27,588 nucleotides of DNA from CAZWMK01 sp964635065 (GTDB taxonomy: Bacteria; Pseudomonadota; Alphaproteobacteria; Sphingomonadales; Sphingomonadaceae). The stretch spans positions 1 through 27,588 of the forward strand of contig CAZWMK010000018.1 of assembly GCA_964635065.1 (NCBI GenBank), written 5' to 3'. Shown here one piece after another: positions 16,436 through 24,801 of this stretch. Made by a program: the position numbers and the translations under genes. The notes under the pieces are model-generated. The model searched no databases and was not told where the DNA came from. It was given only the letters and a program-made list of their open reading frames with translations. The number at the start of each line of letters is the position of its first letter. Position 1 is the first letter of the stretch.

Positions 16436-17965
16436 TCACAGTCGATCCAGTCGGGCGCGCGTGTCCCTTGCCTGTTGGGCAATGGCTGCGCGTTCGGCCT
16501 CGGTCATCTTCGCCAGCTGGCGATAGGGCATGGCCAGACGGTGATTACGCCCGAGCGCCGTTTCGTGGCGCATGAAGAAATCCCAGTAGAGCGCGTTGAA
16601 CGGGCAGGCATCGGCGCCCGTCCGCTGCTTGCGATCATAGCGGCAGCCCCGGCAATAATCGCTCATTCGGTCGATGTAGGCGGCGGTCGACACATAGGGC
16701 TTGGTTGCCAGAAAGCCGCCATCAGCAAACTGGCTCATGCCCAGCGTGTTCGGCAGTTCCACCCATTCGAAGGCATCAATGTAAATGCCGAGATACCAGC
16801 GATGAAGCGCCTGCGGATTCAGCCCGGCGAGCAGCGCGAAATTTCCGATCACCATCAGCCGCTGGATATGATGGGCATAGGCCGTATCGAGCGACTGGCC
16901 GATCGACTGCGCGAGACAGGCCATGCCGGTTTGTCCCGTCCAGAACCATGACGGCAGCGGCGTGTCATGTCCGAAAGCGTTACTATCGGCGTAATCGGGC
17001 ATCCGCGCCCAATAGACGCCGCGCACATATTCGCGCCAGCCAAGGATCTGCCGCACAAAGCCTTCCACGGCATGCAGTGGTGCATGACCGTCGCGCCACG
17101 CGGCCACCGCCCCGTCGATCACCAGGCGCGGGTGCAGAAGCTTGACGTTCAGCGCGAAGGACAAAAGGCTGTGAAACAGCCGCCATTCGCCCGTCGCCAT
17201 CGCATCCTGATAATCACCGAAATGCGGCAGGGCGTGCGCGATGAAGCCGTCGAGGATCGCCAGCGCCTCCACCCGGTCACGCGGCCAGCGGAAATTGGCG
17301 GCGGACGGCGCGCCAAAGCTGTTGACCCCCGCCTGCACGATCGTCGCCCACAGCGCGCTGTGGTCGTGGTGCGGACGGGGATCGGGCGGCGGCGTGGGGC
17401 TGCCCTTCCACGGCTTGCGATTGTCGGCGTCGAAGTTCCACTGTCCGCCTTCGGGCTTGCCGTCGGGCATCATCAGGATGCCGTGGTGCGCGCGCGCGCG
17501 ACGATAGAAAGTCTCCATCAGCCACTGCGAACGACCTTCGAACAGCCGTGCCACAGTGTGCCGCTTTGTCAGGAAATGGGCGCTATCGACCGCATGGGCC
17601 GGAATCGACAATTCAGCGACATAATCCGCCAGCTGCCGGTCCAGCCGCCATTCGTCGGGCAACTGATATTGAAAGCGCGTCGCGCCATGCGCTGCGATCA
17701 GCGCATCCAGATTATCGGTCAAGCTTTGCCGGTTGTCCGGATCGTCAATGGCGAGATAGACAATCCTGTGGCCCGCCGCGCGCAGGTCATCGGCAAAGGC
17801 GCGCATGGCGGCGAAAATCGCGATGATCTTCTGCGCATGATGGAGGACATAATCGGTTTCCTGCCGCACCTCCATCATCACATAAAGCACGTCGGGATCG
17901 ACCACGGCGAACCATGGGTGATCGGGGTTCAGCTGGTCACCAAGAATGAGGCGCAATTCGGTCAT
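16436..17965 (-). CDS. phrB: [4Fe-4S] (6-4)-photolyase / prokaryotic cryptochrome (PhrB type)
   Basis: The 509-residue protein belongs to the deoxyribodipyrimidine photolyase-related (FeS-BCP) family. It starts MTELRLILGDQLNPDHPWF and ends with an Fe-S domain. The four cluster cysteines fall at 350, 438, 441 and 454 (GMAC; YCRGC; GADAC), exactly the numbering I recall for Agrobacterium PhrB, which supports the start at 17965. These enzymes use FAD, a ribityllumazine antenna and a [4Fe-4S] cluster to repair (6-4) photoproducts with blue light. The frame continues upstream to 18004, but 17965 overlaps the stop of the DUF2256 gene as ATGA. It converges on the reductase gene. Confidence 0.93.
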   Translation of the reverse strand: MTELRLILGDQLNPDHPWFAVVDPDVLYVMMEVRQETDYVLHHAQKIIAIFAAMRAFADDLRAAGHRIVYLAIDDPDNRQSLTDNLDALIAAHGATRFQYQLPDEWRLDRQLADYVAELSIPAHAVDSAHFLTKRHTVARLFEGRSQWLMETFYRRARAHHGILMMPDGKPEGGQWNFDADNRKPWKGSPTPPPDPRPHHDHSALWATIVQAGVNSFGAPSAANFRWPRDRVEALAILDGFIAHALPHFGDYQDAMATGEWRLFHSLLSFALNVKLLHPRLVIDGAVAAWRDGHAPLHAVEGFVRQILGWREYVRGVYWARMPDYADSNAFGHDTPLPSWFWTGQTGMACLAQSIGQSLDTAYAHHIQRLMVIGNFALLAGLNPQALHRWYLGIYIDAFEWVELPNTLGMSQFADGGFLATKPYVSTAAYIDRMSDYCRGCRYDRKQRTGADACPFNALYWDFFMRHETALGRNHRLAMPYRQLAKMTEAERAAIAQQARDTRARLDRL

Positions 17966-18111
17966 GTGGCAGGCTTGCGCTGCCCCCGGCAGCGGTCGGA
18001 GCAATATTTCACCTCATCCCACACCCGCGCCCATTTCCTGCGCCATGTGAAAGGGCGCTGGCAGGCCGCGCAGACTTTTTGCGGCAGATCGGCCTTCTTG
18101 CGCTGTTTCAA
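17962..18111 (-). CDS. DUF2256 small zinc-ribbon-like protein
   Basis: The 49-residue protein reads KQRKKADLPQKVCAACQ, then RPFTWRRKWARVWDEVKYC, then SDRCRGQ, a full DUF2256 domain. It has two Cys pairs (CAAC and CSDRC) likely to bind zinc and a basic aromatic centre. A TTG start at 18111 is chosen: it gives the normal family length and has a G-rich GGGGGGA about eight bases upstream, whereas the frame open to 18243 would add unrelated residues. The stop overlaps the photolyase ATG by four bases (ATGA), so the two proteins are translationally coupled. A role linked to photolyase function or Fe-S supply is inferred from that coupling. Confidence 0.82.
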   Translation of the reverse strand: MKQRKKADLPQKVCAACQRPFTWRRKWARVWDEVKYCSDRCRGQRKPAT

Positions 18112-18288
18112 GTTCCGGTCCCCCCAATTGCAACCGGCATGTCCTGCGCTTGTCACGAACCTGCTGGCAAGAGGCAAGCTGTCGCAGCCTCCCTTGACGG
18201 CAAAGATGAGATATGACACGCGTCTTATAACATCGTCCGACAAAAGCCCGCTTGGGCACGGATCACCTTGGGGATGGAGTGAACGCCG

Positions 18289-20244
18289 ATGAAGATGCTA
18301 TCGCCGATCCAGATCGGTCCGCGTGAAGTGAAGAACCGCGTCGTCTCGACGGCGCATGCAGCCTATCTCGACTTCTTCCAGCCGGGATCGAGCGGCGAAC
18401 GCTACATGGCCTATCAACAGCGCCGCGCCGAAGGCGGTACCGGCATGATCATCCTGACCGCCATGCACGTTCATGAAAGCAGCGGCCTCATGAACCACTT
18501 CAATTACGAAGAACAGGACATGGCGCGGAAGTTCCAGCAGCTCTCCACCCGTCTGCATCGCCACGGCACTACGGCCATCTCGCAGCTTTTTCACTTTGGC
18601 GCGCAATCGATCTCGTCGACGCGGGTCGATCTTCATCCCCTGTGGGGATTTTCCGGCACCCATTCATCGGAAGGCGAAACCGCGCATGAAATGACCGACG
18701 CCGAGATCGAGACGGTCATCGACGCCTTCTGCCGCTCGGCGCAGATCGTTGTTGAAAACGGCATGGACGGCGTCGAACTGCACGGCACGCACGGCTATCT
18801 GATCCAGCAGTCGTTTACCCCCGCCTTCAACAAGCGCACCGATAAATGGGGCGAGCCGCTGTTCTTCGTGAAGGAACTGGCAAAGCGCGTGCGCGCCACC
18901 ATCGGGCGCGACAAGATCATGGGCTTTCGCATTTCCAGCGACGACTTCATCGACCCTGCACAAGGCGGCCTTGGCCCCCAGCGCCTGTGCGGCATTGCCG
19001 CCGAAGTGATTGGCACCGGCCTGTTCGATTATCTGAACCATAGCGAAGGTGCAGGCGGCGCGCATTATGCCCGCGCGGTCGGTTCGTACCGCCACAGCTT
19101 TGGCGAATGGCTGCCACTGACACGCGGCCTGCGCGAGGCTGTCGAAGCCGCCGTCCCGGTCATTGGCGTCGGCAAGATTCCGACCGCTGACTTGGCCGAA
19201 CGCGCGCTTCAGGAAGGTGCTTGCGACATGGTCGGCATGACGCGCGCGCAAATCGCCGATCCCGATCTTGTGTCGAAATTGATGGCGAACAAGGCGAACC
19301 AGATTCGCACCTGCACCGGCGCCAATCAGGGCTGCATCGACCGGGCGCGGCTTTCGATCACCTGCATCCAGAACCCCGAAGTCGGCGAAGAAAACCGCTT
19401 CAAAGCACTCGCCGAAATCCCTGTCACGCCCAAGCGCGTGCTGGTGATCGGCGGCGGCCCGGCAGGCATGAAGGCAGCTGAAATCGCGGCCCGGCGTGGC
19501 CACAAGGTGACGCTGGCCGAACAGGGCACCATGCTTGGCGGCCGTCTCAATCATGTCCGCGATCTGGGGGCGGCCAATAACCTGCTGTCGGTGACGAGCT
19601 GGATCGAACAGGAACTGACAAGTCTCGATATCGATATCCAGCTCCAGACCTCGGTCGATGAAACCTATCTTACGCGGCATCAGCCCGAAGCCATCGTGCT
19701 GGCCACCGGCGGCGCGCCGACACGCAATATTGACGTTCCACACGACGACAGCATTCCGATCCTGTCATCCGACGATGCCGCCCTTGGCGAGATCGACGGC
19801 ACGAAGTTCGATCTTGGCGGCACACGGGCGCTGATGATCGACCTGCGCGGCAATTACGAAACCGCACTGGTGCTGGAATCTCTGGTCGCGCGTGGCGCTC
19901 AGGTCACCTACGTCACGCCGTTTTTCGTTTTCGGCGCGAACCTTGGCTTCACGCATGTGAACGACCTGCTTGGTCCGCTCATGAAAAAGGGAACGCGGTT
20001 CCTGACGTCGAGCAAACTGATGGGCGTGCGCGACGGACATGCCACGCTGCGCCACCTGTTTTCGGGCGAAGAGCAGCTGCTGCCGTTCGATTTCATCGTG
20101 GCGGGCAGCACGCCTGCGCCGCGCAATGCGCTCCGCGCGCTATGCGAAAGCATCGCCCCCACCCGCGTCGTCGGCGACGCCATTTCGCCACGCTCGGCGA
20201 TGGAAGCGATCCGCGAAGGCGACCGCGCGGGCCGTACGCTCTGA
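18289..20244 (+). CDS. Old-yellow-enzyme/2,4-dienoyl-CoA-reductase-type flavin oxidoreductase
   Basis: The 651-residue protein has an FMN TIM barrel (1-335; HGTHGYLIQQSFTPAFNKRTD with Tyr170), a cysteine cluster region (340-362), and a C-terminal FAD/NAD(P) part starting VLVIGGGPAGMKAAE (384-398). This is the architecture of DCR, TMADH and related enzymes that reduce enoyl groups or demethylate amines. The expected CxGC motif reads C342-T-G-A345-N-Q-G-C349 with C359 following, so one usual [4Fe-4S] ligand is alanine. The start has GGAG about eight bases upstream. It is followed by a strong terminator and is transcribed away from the DUF2256-phrB operon. Confidence 0.9.
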   Translation: MKMLSPIQIGPREVKNRVVSTAHAAYLDFFQPGSSGERYMAYQQRRAEGGTGMIILTAMHVHESSGLMNHFNYEEQDMARKFQQLSTRLHRHGTTAISQLFHFGAQSISSTRVDLHPLWGFSGTHSSEGETAHEMTDAEIETVIDAFCRSAQIVVENGMDGVELHGTHGYLIQQSFTPAFNKRTDKWGEPLFFVKELAKRVRATIGRDKIMGFRISSDDFIDPAQGGLGPQRLCGIAAEVIGTGLFDYLNHSEGAGGAHYARAVGSYRHSFGEWLPLTRGLREAVEAAVPVIGVGKIPTADLAERALQEGACDMVGMTRAQIADPDLVSKLMANKANQIRTCTGANQGCIDRARLSITCIQNPEVGEENRFKALAEIPVTPKRVLVIGGGPAGMKAAEIAARRGHKVTLAEQGTMLGGRLNHVRDLGAANNLLSVTSWIEQELTSLDIDIQLQTSVDETYLTRHQPEAIVLATGGAPTRNIDVPHDDSIPILSSDDAALGEIDGTKFDLGGTRALMIDLRGNYETALVLESLVARGAQVTYVTPFFVFGANLGFTHVNDLLGPLMKKGTRFLTSSKLMGVRDGHATLRHLFSGEEQLLPFDFIVAGSTPAPRNALRALCESIAPTRVVGDAISPRSAMEAIREGDRAGRTL

Positions 20245-20265
20245 TGCCGCAACTGGCCTGAACGA

Positions 20266-20301
20266 GAAACGCCCGCCGGGGATGAACCGGCGGGCGATTT
20301 T
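20266..20301. terminator. Bidirectional terminator between the flavoenzyme and VOC genes
   Basis: CGCCCGCCGG (20270-20279) and CCGGCGGGCG (20287-20296) form a perfect 10-bp stem with a seven-base loop, followed by ATTTT on the plus strand and GTTTCTC on the minus strand. It sits between two convergent genes and suits both. Confidence 0.85.
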
Positions 20302-20322
20302 CATGTCATCTGCTGTTCGGGC

Positions 20323-20883
20323 TTACTTCAGCGGCAGTAGGTCGGCGCGCTTGAAGCCATACATGTTCTCGATCTCGATGATCGCCGGCCCCTTGCCGTC
20401 CCATGCTTCGTGCGTGCGCTTCCAGATGGCGAAAGTACCGAGGATATGCAGCGGATCGCCGTGAATTTCCGTGAACACGCCATTCAGCGCGCGCGTATCG
20501 AAATAGGCGGCATTCACTTCGTCGGCATAAAGTTCGGTCGCCAGTTCATAGCCCATGTCGAGCCAGCGCTGACGTTCTGCGGCAAAGTCCGACACGAGAT
20601 AGGCGATGTGGTGAAAACCTTCTTCGCCCGGCTTGAACATGTCGTGGTAGATCGACGGCTTGTCATCATGCTGTTCGATGAACTGGATCATCGTGTCGCC
20701 CAGATAGCCGAAGGCATAGGAGACATCGGCTTCGATGTCTTGACCGCGATAGGAAAATTCCTCGGTCTTGTGATGACGGACGGCATAAAATGGCCCCGCA
20801 CCAAAGGCTTTCGCCCATTTTTCAGCGGCTTCATCGATGCTGTTGACGAAATAGGCCTGCTGGAACAACGCATGCTTTTGCAT
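20323..20883 (-). CDS. VOC (glyoxalase/dioxygenase superfamily) protein
   Basis: The 186-residue protein has paired beta-alpha-beta-beta-beta modules typical of the vicinal oxygen chelate fold: QQAYFVNSIDEAAEKWAKAFGAGPF, DTMIQFIEQHDDKPSIY, EGFHHIAYLVSDFAAERQRW and GVFTEIHGD. His and Glu residues at these places could bind a metal. Members range from lyases and epimerases to ring-cleaving dioxygenases, so the reaction is not predictable. The ATG has GGGGAG upstream. Convergent with the flavoenzyme gene and downstream of the transporter, it is a plausible pathway enzyme. Confidence 0.88.
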   Translation of the reverse strand: MQKHALFQQAYFVNSIDEAAEKWAKAFGAGPFYAVRHHKTEEFSYRGQDIEADVSYAFGYLGDTMIQFIEQHDDKPSIYHDMFKPGEEGFHHIAYLVSDFAAERQRWLDMGYELATELYADEVNAAYFDTRALNGVFTEIHGDPLHILGTFAIWKRTHEAWDGKGPAIIEIENMYGFKRADLLPLK

Positions 20884-21338
20884 AAAGGCAACTCCCCAAG
20901 TCAGATTCTTGGGTTATTGCTAGGCCGATTCCGCTGCCTGCGACAATGTTTTTTTCTTGCATATGTTCAAAAAAAGCGCGGAACCTGAAAACAGGGATAT
21001 CGCGCGGACATGGCGCAGCATCAAAAAAGCGGAACCGGTTGCCATTCCATGCCGAGAAGGCAAGCCGGCTCCGCCACTGTCCACACTGCCCTGTCACATA
21101 CGGTCAACGCTGGCTGCTCGGGAAGAACGTCAACCATAGCCTTGTGGCAGAGCCGCGCGGATCAACCCGTTTGTTTGACCGAGCGCGCACAAAATCCCAT
21201 CCAACATCCCAGCGGCGGCACAGCGCGCGCCTCATCATAGCTGTTCCGTATCCCCGACCTTGTTGTCGAAAGTCAGTCTAGCGCGCGGACAGGGCAAATC
21301 ATTGCGCCAGGTCAACTGAAGGCGAAACATCGCGCCGG
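20884..21338. other. 455-base gap without a convincing gene
   Basis: The region lies between the MFS gene end and the VOC gene start, both on the minus strand. It holds a minus-strand terminator (21023-21074), T/A-rich sequence around 20945-20980 that may carry the VOC promoter, and no frame with good coding character. A minus-strand frame of 44 codons starting near 21243 is arginine-rich and poorly supported. The stretch 21075-21338 could be a long 3' UTR of the transporter mRNA or hide a small RNA. Confidence 0.6.
21023..21074 (-). terminator. Rho-independent terminator on the minus strand
   Basis: Arms 21059-21074 and 21029-21043 pair over about 14 base pairs with one A-C mismatch and one bulged G around a 15-base loop. 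The minus-strand stem is followed directly by six T bases (21023-21028). It would end transcripts from the MFS gene about 265 bases after its stop codon. Confidence 0.7.
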
Positions 21339-22637
21339 TCAGGCTGGCAGGATCGGATCTTTTTGCAGCCGCCGATAGGGTGCAAGACAACGATAAAGCG
21401 CGATCATGCTTGAAAGCGCCGCAACACCGCAGACCATCGCGAGCGAATCCCCGACACGCGCCTCGTCGCGGAACAGTTTGTCAGTCAGAACCGCAACCAG
21501 CACAGGTGCCACGCCCAGCCCCATCAGGGTAACGGTGACGATGTAGATCGACGATGCCAGACCGCGCATACGGTTCGGGGTCACGATCTGAAGCGCGGTG
21601 GCCGCCAGTGCGGTCGGAATACTGTAGAAAAAGGCAATGATGCCCCCCAGCGCCAGCACCATCGCTGCGCTGGTACGAAAATAAAGCGCGACGCAGCAGA
21701 CGAAAACCGCAATGCCGCTGAACACGCCCAGCCGCATATTGGCATCGCGAAAGCCCGCACGCTGCAACCAGTTGGCAAATGTCGGCCCGGCCAGCACACC
21801 GGCTGAACCGCCAACAAGCGACACAAGGCCATAGCTGACGCCGACCTCCGCAATCGGCACCGCGAACTGCCGCATCATCAGGGCTGGAAGCCACGCCGGA
21901 AAGGCATAGATCGGGATAATCGCCAAGGCCATGCCGATGTAAAAATGCCCGTAAAAGGCGCGGTTCTGCCACAGGATGTGGCCGGCTTGTCCCAAGGTCA
22001 GGGCGGCAACCGGTGCGCACTCGACCGCGCCGCGCGCCGGTTCCCGGATCACCAGCAACAGTGCGGCGCACAAGAGGCCGAAACTGCTGACGACGACAAA
22101 GGTCAGTTGCCAAGGTGCCAGCCCGCCCAGAAGCGGCCAGTCACGACTGTCGATGCCCCCTGCCCAATGCAGGATCAGCCCGCCAAGCAGCATCGAAAAC
22201 CCGCTGCCCAAATAAGGACCCATGTTATAAATGCTCATGGCGCGCGCAAGCCGTGGCCCGTCGAAACTGTCGCTGAGCAACGACCAGGAGGCGGGCGTCA
22301 ATCCCGCCTCGGCAGCGCCGACACCGGAACGTGCAACGAACAGGCTGAAAAAGCCGCGCGCAAAGCCGCAAAGGGCCGTAAAGCCGCTCCAGACCAGCAC
22401 GCAGCCCAGAAGTATGTTGCGCCGCCCCGCCATATCGACCCAGCGGCCAAAAACCGGGCTCATCATGAGATAGGCGATCGAGAAGGAAGCGCCTTGCAAC
22501 AGGCTGATTTCGATATCGCTCAAGCTGAAATCGGTCTTGATTGGCTGCACCAGCAAGTTGAGGATCTGGCGATCGATGAAACCGACGCTGAAGGTCAGGG
22601 TTAGCGTGAACAGCAGGAACCAGGGCGACGTTCTCAT
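21339..22637 (-). CDS. MFS transporter, spinster-like
   Basis: The 432-residue protein has 12 predicted membrane segments, beginning WFLLFTLTLTFSVGFIDRQILNLLVQPIK, a pattern common to spinster-like major facilitator proteins. The motif-A-like loop FGRWVDMAGRRNIL lies between segments 2 and 3, and AEAGLTPASWSLLSDSF fits segment 5 entry. It probably imports (or exports) the organic substrate of the surrounding catabolic genes, using a proton gradient in the inner membrane. It is divergent from the second Rieske gene across 154 bases, which points to joint regulation. Confidence 0.9.
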   Translation of the reverse strand: MRTSPWFLLFTLTLTFSVGFIDRQILNLLVQPIKTDFSLSDIEISLLQGASFSIAYLMMSPVFGRWVDMAGRRNILLGCVLVWSGFTALCGFARGFFSLFVARSGVGAAEAGLTPASWSLLSDSFDGPRLARAMSIYNMGPYLGSGFSMLLGGLILHWAGGIDSRDWPLLGGLAPWQLTFVVVSSFGLLCAALLLVIREPARGAVECAPVAALTLGQAGHILWQNRAFYGHFYIGMALAIIPIYAFPAWLPALMMRQFAVPIAEVGVSYGLVSLVGGSAGVLAGPTFANWLQRAGFRDANMRLGVFSGIAVFVCCVALYFRTSAAMVLALGGIIAFFYSIPTALAATALQIVTPNRMRGLASSIYIVTVTLMGLGVAPVLVAVLTDKLFRDEARVGDSLAMVCGVAALSSMIALYRCLAPYRRLQKDPILPA

Positions 22638-22726
22638 TGCTCAGTCATGGCGCATCCCTTCTGCCCGCACAAGGGGGGCAGACGCCATTGATAAGTCATC
22701 CTTACGGGCTGCCACCTGTCCCCTGC

Positions 22727-22755
22727 TTGCGACTTTTTCCAACAAGCGATATAAA
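22727..22755 (+). promoter_or_regulatory. Candidate promoter of the second Rieske gene
   Basis: TTGCGA (22727-22732) and TATAAA (22750-22755) are spaced by 17 bases, 36 bases before the start codon. Both hexamers are close to sigma-70 consensus. This predicts a leader of about 30 bases containing the ribosome binding site. Confidence 0.6.
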
Positions 22756-22791
22756 TAGACAGGCTAAAAATCTGCCTTGGGAGAGAGAGAG

Positions 22792-24111
22792 ATGACCAGC
22801 GCCGTGACCCCGCATTTGACGCTGACGTCCGAGCGTTACACATCACGCGATTTCTTTGCGCGCGAGTGGGAAACGGCCTGGACAAAGAACTGGCTCATCC
22901 TCTGCCGCGCCGACGAATTGCCCGAACCTGGCGATTTCACGGTCGAGGAAATCGGTCCGGAATCGATCATCGCCATGCGCCAGAACGATGGTTCGATCCG
23001 CTGTTTCTACAATGTCTGCCAGCATCGCGGGAACCGGCTGGTTCTGTCGTCCGAAGGCAGCCTGCCCGCTTTCACCTGCGGCTATCACGGGTGGCGCTAT
23101 GCGCTCGACGGTGCCTGCATCGAAGCGCAGGATGCCGAGGATTTCCCGGTCGATCCGTGCAAGCATGTCCGCCTGACTGAAATCCGCTCCGAGCTGTTTG
23201 GCGGCTTCATCTGGATCAACATGGATGACGATGCGATTGCGCTGCGCGACTATCTTGGTCCGGTCTGGGACCAGTGGCAGGCTTATCCGACGGACAAATA
23301 TGTCCGCATTTCCGCCACCAGCGTGCGCATGCCGTGCAACTGGAAAACGGCAATGGATAATTTCCACGAATCCTACCATGTCGCCGTCGCGCATGCGATC
23401 GGTCTGCATTGGATGGAAGAGCATTATCCCCATACCGTCACGACGCAGTATGGCAATGGTCACGCCGTCTCGATCAACCATGGCTCGGTTCAGGCACGAC
23501 GCCTGCCCGAAGGCACGCCGCTCGGCATCCAGATCACATCCGAACTTGAAGCCTGGGGTCTCAACCCAGATGATTTCAAGGGACGCGAGCGTGACACGCG
23601 TCTCGCGCTCCAGCGCCAAAAACGCGCACAGGCCGAAAGCCGGGGTTTCCATCATTACGCCAAGCTGGCGGACGACCAGCTGACCGATCCCTATCACTAC
23701 ACCGTCTTCCCGAACTCGGCGCTGACCTTCAATCCTGATGGCGTGCTGCTGCTGCGCGCGACGCCTCATCCCGAAGATCCCAACCAGTGCATTCTCGACA
23801 CATGGTTCTATACGGTCGGCGAAGGCAGCTTCTGGGCCAAGATGCTGACGAACGGCGCTGAAACCTGCGCGACGACGCATGCGCCGCGCGAACTCGTGGA
23901 CTATGGCACGCACAATCTCGGCCCGGTCCTGAACGACGACGCATGGGTGCTCGAAGCGCAGCAGAAGGGCTTCCTCTCGCGCGGCTATCGCGGCGCACTT
24001 CTGGCTGGTCAGGAATCGCGCATCGCGCAATATCACGCGATGATCGACCATTGCATGGCGGGCGGCCGTGCGGCCAATCTGAACGAAGGGTTGAAGGACG
24101 CCGCCGAATAG
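22792..24111 (+). CDS. Rieske non-heme iron oxygenase, alpha subunit (second)
   Basis: The 439-residue protein has a full Rieske motif, Cys76-x-His78 and Cys96-x2-His99 (CQHRG...CGYHGW), and mononuclear iron ligands His196 and His201 in DNFHESYHVAVAH. It differs clearly from the first Rieske protein in the window in length and sequence, so it is not a recent duplicate. Members oxidise aromatic, terpenoid or quaternary-amine substrates. No ferredoxin, reductase or beta subunit accompanies it. The ATG at 22792 follows GGGAGAGAGAG. The middle (about residues 245-290) carries a charged insertion (LNPDDFKGRERDTRLALQRQ). It is divergent from the MFS gene and convergent with an NTF2-like gene. Confidence 0.93.
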   Translation: MTSAVTPHLTLTSERYTSRDFFAREWETAWTKNWLILCRADELPEPGDFTVEEIGPESIIAMRQNDGSIRCFYNVCQHRGNRLVLSSEGSLPAFTCGYHGWRYALDGACIEAQDAEDFPVDPCKHVRLTEIRSELFGGFIWINMDDDAIALRDYLGPVWDQWQAYPTDKYVRISATSVRMPCNWKTAMDNFHESYHVAVAHAIGLHWMEEHYPHTVTTQYGNGHAVSINHGSVQARRLPEGTPLGIQITSELEAWGLNPDDFKGRERDTRLALQRQKRAQAESRGFHHYAKLADDQLTDPYHYTVFPNSALTFNPDGVLLLRATPHPEDPNQCILDTWFYTVGEGSFWAKMLTNGAETCATTHAPRELVDYGTHNLGPVLNDDAWVLEAQQKGFLSRGYRGALLAGQESRIAQYHAMIDHCMAGGRAANLNEGLKDAAE

Positions 24112-24151
24112 GCCTCGCGTCCCGCTGCAACCGCCGGTTCGGTGCGCTCCG

Positions 24152-24628
24152 CTATTTGTCGTAGCGCATCGACCAGCGGGCAATGGACCAGCGGCCATCA
24201 GCCTTGGTCAGGACATAGTCATACTGGCCGATCATCTTGACGGCCACCGCGCCACCCGGCGTGGATTCAGCGTAGAGCATCGACACCGTTGCTTCGGCCC
24301 TGTCGCTTGAGGCACGGGTCAGGATGACATTGGTCGCATAATGACGCGGCTGCACGCCGGTTGCATCGCAATGCGCGCGGGCAGCCGCGAAAAAGGCGCG
24401 CAGTTCCGCCCTGCCGCTTACGACCTCGGGCGCCACACCCGGCCAGTTGGGGTAATAGACCGCATCGTCGGCCAGAAGGTTGGCAAAATCATCCATGCGG
24501 CCATCATCATAGAACCGGCCATAGGCCGCAATCACACCCATGACTTCGGCATGATCGTCATGCGGTAACGCGGCAAAGCGCGCGCCTGCGGTCGCCATGG
24601 CTATGGTCGTGACTTTATGATCCGGCAT
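24152..24628 (-). CDS. NTF2-like/SnoaL-type protein
   Basis: The 158-residue protein fits the nuclear transport factor 2-like (SnoaL) cone fold: a helical start (HAEVMGVIAAYGRFYDDGRMDDFANLLADDAVY), a central YPNWPGVAPEVVSGRAELRAFFAA, and closing strands (KMIGQYDYVLTKADGRWSIARWSM). Such proteins include small isomerases, hydrolases, cyclases and Rieske-oxygenase beta subunits. Since it is convergent with, not co-transcribed with, the second Rieske gene, a beta-subunit role is possible but doubtful. The start at 24628 has GGGG nearby; an internal ATG at 24598 lacks one. Confidence 0.82.
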   Translation of the reverse strand: MPDHKVTTIAMATAGARFAALPHDDHAEVMGVIAAYGRFYDDGRMDDFANLLADDAVYYPNWPGVAPEVVSGRAELRAFFAAARAHCDATGVQPRHYATNVILTRASSDRAEATVSMLYAESTPGGAVAVKMIGQYDYVLTKADGRWSIARWSMRYDK

Positions 24629-24801
24629 CTGATGTCCCCATGGATAGCGGCGGTCGCCTGTTTCTCTCTCTTTTCACGATGCCCGATCCGGGACAACATG
24701 GCAATTGCAACAAGTGATACATGTGAGGGCCGGGGTTGACTTTCCCCTGCCCTGTCCCGACGTCGAGTGAATATGCCACGCCCTGACCGAGCAGGAACCA
24801 A

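Noticed and set aside
16967..18292. 441-codon plus-strand frame opposite the photolyase
   Set aside because: The minus strand carries the conserved photolyase with all four Fe-S cysteines; the plus frame shows no domain.
21108..21243. 44-codon arginine-rich minus-strand frame after the MFS gene
   Set aside because: Weak ribosome binding site and composition typical of chance frames in GC-rich DNA; kept only as a remote possibility.
14129..24111. Possibility that the two Rieske genes arose by recent duplication
   Set aside because: Apart from the metal-ligand motifs the proteins differ in sequence, length and insertions.
24152..24628. NTF2-like protein as beta subunit of the second Rieske oxygenase
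   Set aside because: The fold class is compatible, but the gene is convergent rather than co-transcribed and lacks features I can tie to known beta subunits; left as an open possibility only.
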